The position numbers and the translations under genes were made by a program. From the NCBI GenBank assembly GCA_031257655.1, contig JAIROF010000196.1, forward strand, positions 1-10,335: a stretch of 10,335 nt of DNA, read 5' to 3'. Shown in pieces: positions 5,140-10,335 of this stretch. The notes below the pieces were generated by a model, which had not been told where the DNA came from, ran no database searches, and saw only the letters and a program-made list of their open reading frames with translations. Position 1 is the stretch's first letter, and every line of letters starts with the position of its first letter. Source of the stretch: Prevotellaceae bacterium (GTDB lineage: Bacteria > Bacteroidota > Bacteroidia > Bacteroidales > UBA932).

Positions 5140-8100
5140 TTAGTATAGCCTTGTTATCCACAAAGGGCCGTAGAACTTGTGCTGCTTTCCTTTTTCATCG
5201 CGGTAGGTGAAGATGTAGTAGTATGTCCCATCCGGCAAGCCTTCGCCGCTAAATTCGTTGTGGTAGCTGGTTTGCGCGTATACCATGTTCCCCGTGCGGT
5301 TGAAAATGGTAATCCGGTTGTCGGGATACGAAAGCGCAAAGGGTATCTCGAAGCGATCGTTGTGGCCGTCGCCGTTGGGGGTGATGGTCGTTGCGCGGAT
5401 GGCCAGCCCGTGGATGCGAACTTTGAGCGCTGCGCTGTTGTTGAGCGTGTCGACTTCACTTTCGCCGGAGGTGGCGTGGGCGCTCAGGAGGGTGAACCTT
5501 TCGTCCATTGCGCGCACCATAATCTCAAATGCTACCGCAGAATCTGCCGCTATCGCGCCAACGGTAAACTCAGCTCTATCCTCCTGCTGCTGCACGCCGT
5601 GAACTTCGTTGCGCACGAGCTTTACGAACTTTACGCCCTCGTACCAAAAGGCTGTCAGCACAACGCCCCGGCAAGCGCCTTTGCCGACGTTGGCTACCGT
5701 TATCCGGTAGGTAACGTAGTCGCCAACGGAGACGGTGGAATCGCGGAGGAGGGACTGCGGGCTATATCCTCGCTCGTCGGCGGAGATGCTGATGATTTTT
5801 TGGGCTACTTCGATGTCTTTTTCCGAGCGCACGGTTACGGTGGCGGAGTCCGAAATGCTCGCCGCACCGGCCGCCGCGCCGAGCGCGGGGTCGAAGTAGG
5901 ATAGCTGCACGCGGTTGGTGTGCGCGCCAATCGCTACCGCCTTTACCCGATACTCCAGCAGCTCGAATTTGTTGGGATGCAGGGTGTCGGCCAGCGTGTA
6001 GCGAATGACGCGGCCTCCGGTAACCTTGCTGCCCATGCCGTCGAGCATCAGCTCCAATCCGGCGGGGATGGAGTCTTCTACCCGGAGGTTGGCCACGTAG
6101 CGCAAGCCGCTGTTGGCTACCAGCACCCTAAACATCAGCATGGAATCTTGGGGGACGCCTGCGGTGATGGGGCTTCCGTCGATATTCCATGCCGTTTTCC
6201 GGACGCTCAGCTGAAGCCTGCTGGCATCCTTTACCAGCACCGAGGCTTCGGCGCTGGTGTCCGAGCCGCAGCCGTTGCCCGCCACGTAGCGGTAAACGCC
6301 CGTATGCTTGAGGCTGCTGGCATACCAGATGGTGAGCGTGTCGGTGGCAGCGCCTGCGATGTGGTCGCGGTTTTCCCTGTCCTCCGGAATGTCTGCCACC
6401 GGACGGCCGCCGTAGAGCCACTGCCGCCTGTCGGCGTGAGCGGCGCTGCCGGCGAGGGTTATCGGGGCGTTGTCGAATACTACTACGGAGGCGGGGCTTT
6501 GGTTAACCTGCGGCAGGGGATTCACGGCAAGGCGAATGGTGTCGCTCACGGCGTAGCAGCCGTTGTCGGCCACGACTACGTAGAGGCCGGCGTCGCCGGG
6601 CGCTAACGAGGGTATGATGAGCGCGGTGCTGTCGGCGCCGGGGAGGGGCGCGGCGTCGTTGTCCTTGTACCACGCGTAGCGCAGGGCGTTGTCGGCCGCA
6701 AAGCTGAAGGCTAGGCCTGCGCCTTCGCAGATGGCGGCGTTGTGCGCCGGCAGCGGCTCGGCTACCCGCACGCCGTAGCGCACGTCTACGCGCATGGTGG
6801 CGGCGGCGTCTCCGCAAAGGCTGCCGACCACAAAGCGATAGTCGCCTTCGCGATGCTCGTCTTCGCTGCTCACCAGCACCGTCAGGGTATCCCTCACAAG
6901 GCTTGTTCCGCCGCTTAGGGTCAGCGTTTTGAGGAGCGTTTTGCCGTGGTACCAGCGAGCTTCGCGCAAGCTGTCGCCCTCGGCGGCGGCCGTTAGCCGG
7001 ATTTCTGCGGGCTGGGCAAGGGTGGCGTCGAAGCACAGCACCTCGTCCTTGGATATCTCCGATATCCTGACAGGCCTGAAGATTTGCACGCTGATGGAGT
7101 CGGAAACGGCGCCGCAGCCGTTGTAGGATACGACCCTGTAATCTCCGGCCTTGCTCACGCGCAGCAGCGTGTCGCGCCCCTCCAGAATGAGCGAATCGTT
7201 GCAGTACCAGCGGTTGCGGTAAAATTCGTTGACCGATACTGCGAGGTCGCTCAGGTAGCTGCCGCAAATGGTGGTGTCGCTACCCAAGCGTCGGCCGAAC
7301 GTGGGGAGCCCGCTGCTGATGGCCAGCTCTACGCTGTCGGCGACTATCTTGCGGCACGTGCCCTCCGAAATCACCTCGTAGCGGTACATCCCGGCCTTGC
7401 CCATGTCGTCGACCCTTACGGTGATGAACGAGTCGCGCATGAAGGGCAGCTCGCTCCCGCTGTGGTACCAGCGAATGCTCGACGGCTCGTAGCCCTGCGC
7501 GGCAAAGGCAAAGGTTACCAGCGGGCTTTGCGCTACGCCGCAAAAGGCGGTATCCGGTGGCCTGACGATGAATTTCGCCCTCGGCATGGTGGCTATCGAC
7601 ACGTAGACGCTATCCGTAAGCACGTTGCAGCCGTTGTAGGCTTCTGCTGCGTACCATCCGGCATCGCGCTCCGCTATGCCGGGCTTGCGGTAGGTGGAGT
7701 CGTGCTCCGCCGGCAGGAGCGCCCCGTTATGGCGCCAGCGGTTGCGGAAAACGTTATCGGCTGCATACGTCAGCTCCAAGTCGTCGCCCAGACACAGCTC
7801 TATGCTGTCCCTCTGCTGCACGCTGCCGCGCGGCTGGGACAAGGCTCCGCTGACGAACAGGCGCACGCTGTCGGTGAGGCTGCCGCAGCGTCCGTAGGCG
7901 GTGCAGGCGTAGTAGCCGCTGTGGGCAAGGTGCACGTTGGCGAGGCTCAGCGCGCTGCCCCGGGCAACAAGCGCCCCCCGGAAGCGCCACTCGATGCTGT
8001 CGGCATGCTCGGCCTCGACCGCAAAATCAACGAGCGGCGCGCGCTGGCAGATGGCCGTGTCGGGGGATAGCGAGCGGATGCTCACCCTGGGCACAAGCGC

Positions 8101-10335
8101 CACGCGGACGGTGTCGAAAACGCTGCCGCAGGCATTGTAGCCTTCAACGCAGTAGAGGCCGGTATCGCTCGGCTCCATTGCCTTGCTGAGCGCGCTGCCG
8201 GTCAGCGGCAGGGGACGACCGTTGTGCGTCCACGCGCAGCGGAACAGGTGGCTTGCGCTCAGCGCAACCGTGAGGCCGGCGCCTTCGCATACCGCAAGGC
8301 TGCCCTGCCGCGCCGTAATGTCCGGCTTGTGGGGCGGGATGTGCAGCCATACGCTGTCTACTATCGACGACAAGGCTACCGCGCTGCACCCCAGCTGTCC
8401 GTAGACTTCGTAGCGATAGTAGCCGCTGTAGGCCGCACCGGCATTTTGCGGCAGCGCCAGCGTTGCCCCCTCGGCAATACGCTGCCCCCGGAAAGACCAC
8501 ACGATGCTGTCCTCATTCTTGGCCACGACCGTGAAGCTGACAGCTGCTGCACGATTGCAGAGGGAGGTGTCGCGCGGTCTGGCGATAATCTCAACGCTGC
8601 GCAGCACGCCCACACGCACCGTGTCGGACAGCGTGCCGCAGGCGTTGTATGCCTGCGCCACAAACAAGCCGGTGTCGCTGGTCGCTACCCCGCCAATGCT
8701 GTACGCAGAATCGCTTGCCCCGACTACCCTTACGCCGCTTCGGAACCAGCTGTAGCCCGCCGCATTGTCCGCCGAAATAGCTAACCGCAAGGTATCGCCT
8801 TCGCATAGCATGAGAACATCCGGCATAAGCGTGCGCTGCTGCAAGGCGTAGCCTGCGCTTACGTGCGCAACCTTCACCGTATCGCTGTTGCAGCCGTTCA
8901 CGGCAATGAACGTGTACAATCCCGTATCGCTGACGGAGATATTTTTGCGGGTAAGCATGTTGGTACTGTCGCTTAGCCGCAGACCGTTTCGCTCCCAGTA
9001 GAATGTATCGGCATCGACGGAGATGGCGCGGAGGCTGAGGCTGTCGCCAAAGCACAACGTTTTCGCAGCGTAGCGGGCAATGGCTTTCGCGCGAGGACGA
9101 ACAGATACTTTAGCCGTATCAAAGACGGAGCCGCAGCCGTTGATTCCCTCTACTATGTAAGTACCGCTATCGGATAGCGCCACAGCCGATTTTTGAAGCA
9201 AACTATCGGTTGCAGACAGCAGCGCGTTGTTGTGCAACCAGAGGTACGTGCGGGCGTTGTTTATTTTTGCAACAAGCTTAAGCGTATCACCGCCACACAG
9301 CGATATATCCTTCATGGAAACTCTGAGCGCAGGAGAAACGTTGTCGCTCATCACCCGAACAGTATCAGAAACAGGGTACCCGCTGCACGCGCCGTGACCG
9401 TACACCGTGTAGCGATAGCTGCCCGATGTTTGTGTATTAATGCTATTGATGCGGTAGCTGCTATCGGAAGATATTTTTTTACCGCCAAAAAACCATGCGA
9501 TGCTATCGTAGCCTGTTGCCTGAACGGTGAGCGTATAATTTTCTCCGGCGCACAGGAACGTGTCGCGGCTGACGCGCAGAACGGACACGCCGGTTGTCAC
9601 ACCAACCAGCGCAGAGTCGGTGAACGAGCCGCAGGCATTGTAGCCGGTGACGTAGTATTTGCCGGCATCGGCAAGAGTTGCCGCGCTAAGCGCATGGCTG
9701 CCGCTTGCACTTACCGCCAACGTATCCTTGCCGTGCCGCCATGCGTAGCGGAATACGTCGCTGCCGCCTACCGTCAGCTGCAACCTTGTACTTTCGCAAA
9801 CCGTCGTGTCGTTCAAGGAGAGCGTTTGAATCGGTGCGGTAGCAAATATCGCTACCTCTACCGTGTCGCTGCTGATGACGCCACAGCTGTTCTGCGCAAG
9901 CGCGTAGTAGAAGCCCGCGTCTGTGGTGGAGAGCACGCTGCCTGTAGTCGGCACGACGACGCCGGACTTGTACCACTGTATAGCGCCCGTGATATTATCT
10001 GCATAAGCCGTCAGCGTTGCCGTGCCCGCGCCGCACAGCGATGTGTCGCGAGGCTGAACGGTGAAGCGAGGCAGGGCGCTAACTACAATGTAGGAACTGT
10101 CGGAGACAAGCCCACAGCCATTGTAGCCCTGCACTACGTAAAGACCGGTATCGCGCAAGCTCACATGAGCCACGTGGTAGCTGCTGTCGGTGGTGCTTAA
10201 TGTATCTCCGTTGTGTATCCAGCGGCTGCGGAAGATGTTTTCGGCGGCAAGCGAAAGGGTCAACGCATTGCCTTCGCACAGCGTAAGCGTATCGGGAAGG
10301 CTGATATTTACTTGTATCGTGCTACCAACATGTAC
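5140..10335 (-). CDS. Giant Ig-like repeat surface protein with T9SS type B sorting domain (5' partial)
   Basis: The frame is open to the window edge, giving 1731 residues of a longer protein. The apparent TTG start at 10263 is inside an Ig module and is not real; the codons before it read TLTLCEGNA in the expected motif. Numbering from the edge, residues 1-1371 hold 16 Ig-like modules, 1372-1504 and 1505-1643 two DUF11-like modules (for example VSVGDYVTYRITVANVG), and 1644-1731 the gliding-motility-type C-terminal domain: ITPNGDGHND, ITIFNRTGNMVY, DGTYYYIFTYRD and a final GPLWITRLY. This CTD is the type B signal for export through the T9SS and attachment at the cell surface. The protein is probably an adhesin or filamentous surface protein; the partner is unknown. 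The stop is TAA, followed at once by a decamer repeat array. No catalytic domain is visible in this part; one may lie upstream. Confidence 0.93.
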   Translation of the reverse strand, partial: VHVGSTIQVNISLPDTLTLCEGNALTLSLAAENIFRSRWIHNGDTLSTTDSSYHVAHVSLRDTGLYVVQGYNGCGLVSDSSYIVVSALPRFTVQPRDTSLCGAGTATLTAYADNITGAIQWYKSGVVVPTTGSVLSTTDAGFYYALAQNSCGVISSDTVEVAIFATAPIQTLSLNDTTVCESTRLQLTVGGSDVFRYAWRHGKDTLAVSASGSHALSAATLADAGKYYVTGYNACGSFTDSALVGVTTGVSVLRVSRDTFLCAGENYTLTVQATGYDSIAWFFGGKKISSDSSYRINSINTQTSGSYRYTVYGHGACSGYPVSDTVRVMSDNVSPALRVSMKDISLCGGDTLKLVAKINNARTYLWLHNNALLSATDSLLQKSAVALSDSGTYIVEGINGCGSVFDTAKVSVRPRAKAIARYAAKTLCFGDSLSLRAISVDADTFYWERNGLRLSDSTNMLTRKNISVSDTGLYTFIAVNGCNSDTVKVAHVSAGYALQQRTLMPDVLMLCEGDTLRLAISADNAAGYSWFRSGVRVVGASDSAYSIGGVATSDTGLFVAQAYNACGTLSDTVRVGVLRSVEIIARPRDTSLCNRAAAVSFTVVAKNEDSIVWSFRGQRIAEGATLALPQNAGAAYSGYYRYEVYGQLGCSAVALSSIVDSVWLHIPPHKPDITARQGSLAVCEGAGLTVALSASHLFRCAWTHNGRPLPLTGSALSKAMEPSDTGLYCVEGYNACGSVFDTVRVALVPRVSIRSLSPDTAICQRAPLVDFAVEAEHADSIEWRFRGALVARGSALSLANVHLAHSGYYACTAYGRCGSLTDSVRLFVSGALSQPRGSVQQRDSIELCLGDDLELTYAADNVFRNRWRHNGALLPAEHDSTYRKPGIAERDAGWYAAEAYNGCNVLTDSVYVSIATMPRAKFIVRPPDTAFCGVAQSPLVTFAFAAQGYEPSSIRWYHSGSELPFMRDSFITVRVDDMGKAGMYRYEVISEGTCRKIVADSVELAISSGLPTFGRRLGSDTTICGSYLSDLAVSVNEFYRNRWYCNDSLILEGRDTLLRVSKAGDYRVVSYNGCGAVSDSISVQIFRPVRISEISKDEVLCFDATLAQPAEIRLTAAAEGDSLREARWYHGKTLLKTLTLSGGTSLVRDTLTVLVSSEDEHREGDYRFVVGSLCGDAAATMRVDVRYGVRVAEPLPAHNAAICEGAGLAFSFAADNALRYAWYKDNDAAPLPGADSTALIIPSLAPGDAGLYVVVADNGCYAVSDTIRLAVNPLPQVNQSPASVVVFDNAPITLAGSAAHADRRQWLYGGRPVADIPEDRENRDHIAGAATDTLTIWYASSLKHTGVYRYVAGNGCGSDTSAEASVLVKDASRLQLSVRKTAWNIDGSPITAGVPQDSMLMFRVLVANSGLRYVANLRVEDSIPAGLELMLDGMGSKVTGGRVIRYTLADTLHPNKFELLEYRVKAVAIGAHTNRVQLSYFDPALGAAAGAASISDSATVTVRSEKDIEVAQKIISISADERGYSPQSLLRDSTVSVGDYVTYRITVANVGKGACRGVVLTAFWYEGVKFVKLVRNEVHGVQQQEDRAEFTVGAIAADSAVAFEIMVRAMDERFTLLSAHATSGESEVDTLNNSAALKVRIHGLAIRATTITPNGDGHNDRFEIPFALSYPDNRITIFNRTGNMVYAQTSYHNEFSGEGLPDGTYYYIFTYRDEKGKQHKFYGPLWITRLY
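5143..5406 (-). other. T9SS type B sorting domain (gliding motility-associated C-terminal domain)
   Basis: These are the last 88 residues of the giant protein. They carry the hallmark TPNGDGHNDRF start, the IFNRTGNMVY strand, the N-E-F-S-G-E-G-L-P-D-G-T-Y-Y-Y turn and a hydrophobic end. In Bacteroidota such domains direct passage across the outer membrane by the type IX system. None of the T9SS machinery genes is in the window. Confidence 0.9.
5407..6222 (-). other. Two DUF11-like beta-sandwich modules
   Basis: Two modules of about 133 and 139 residues carry the pattern of the DUF11 / conserved-repeat family: a D/G-x-V/M-x-Y/F-R-x-x-V-x-N-x-G strand pair (SMLMFRVLVANSG; DYVTYRITVANVG), a xxDxxPxGLE-type turn in the first (VEDSIPAGLELM), and a terminal VDTLNNSAALKVRI in the second. 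They link the Ig array to the sorting domain and probably act as stalk modules. The second has a lone cysteine. Confidence 0.75.
6223..10335 (-). repeat. Array of 16 Ig-like modules in alternating A/B flavours
   Basis: Module boundaries fall about every 240-300 bp. A modules read LCEGD.L.L..DN..R..W.HNG, then DTGLYVV.GYNGCG..DTV.V. B modules read RPRDTSLC, then DSI.W.FRG and YSGYYRYEVYG..GC...DSV. Most of the array alternates A-B, a super-unit of roughly 165 residues. Each module has one Cys before strand B and one after strand F, in place of the usual in-strand positions. The final module (6223-6507) lacks the first Cys. Codon-level divergence between modules is high, so the array is old or evolves under selection for protein only. 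Confidence 0.85.

Noticed and set aside
4716..5210. Plus-strand open frame of 164 codons with Asp-Val/His-Val repeats
   Set aside because: It consists of translated hexamer and decamer arrays whose units lack stop codons, has no recognisable domain, and runs into the antisense of the adhesin's sorting domain.
10261..10263. TTG as the start of the giant Ig protein
   Set aside because: The same frame continues to the window edge with a matching module motif (LCEGNALTLSL), so the gene is simply cut by the window.

Overview
The window looks like chromosomal DNA of a Bacteroidota bacterium, most likely order Bacteroidales. The evidence is a PorT-type outer-membrane barrel, an RprX/RprY-like two-component pair, a giant immunoglobulin-like surface protein ending in a type IX secretion (T9SS) type B sorting domain, and a promoter matching the Bacteroidota -33/-7 consensus (TTTG ... 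TAnnTTTG). All five genes lie on the minus strand, so the window reads from right to left.

Right half (5140-10335): the 3' part of a very large surface protein. The reading frame is still open at the window edge, so the true start lies outside. It has 16 visible Ig-like modules of about 75-100 residues in two alternating flavours, then two DUF11-like modules and a C-terminal sorting domain. The two cysteines of each module sit outside the usual Ig positions.

Middle (4632-5139): about 500 bp without a credible gene but full of short repeats. These are a 100-bp array of ten 10-bp units directly after the adhesin stop codon, a perfect hairpin, a 155-bp array of hexamers, and two 27-bp near-identical sequences bracketing the hexamers. 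The promoter of the sensor kinase lies at the left end. Its -7 box overlaps the TTG that opens the longest reading frame, which indicates that the kinase starts at the internal ATG at 4550.

Left half (1-4631): histidine kinase, a 152-bp gap with a terminator-like hairpin and a probable second promoter, the OmpR-family regulator, a GH16-fold protein without a signal peptide whose catalytic motif appears destroyed, and a small secreted beta-barrel protein. The last 358 bp hold no gene. They carry a 107-bp MITE-like inverted repeat and two tandem copies of a 73-bp unit, each with a near-perfect palindrome.

Functionally this is an envelope-centred region: a sensor and regulator, a surface adhesin, an outer-membrane barrel and a non-catalytic sugar-hydrolase fold. 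Nothing in the sequence proves that they act together. I see no CRISPR array, rRNA, tRNA, transposase or defence gene. The most unusual items are the GH16-like protein without catalytic residues and the cluster of repeat arrays between the adhesin and the kinase.
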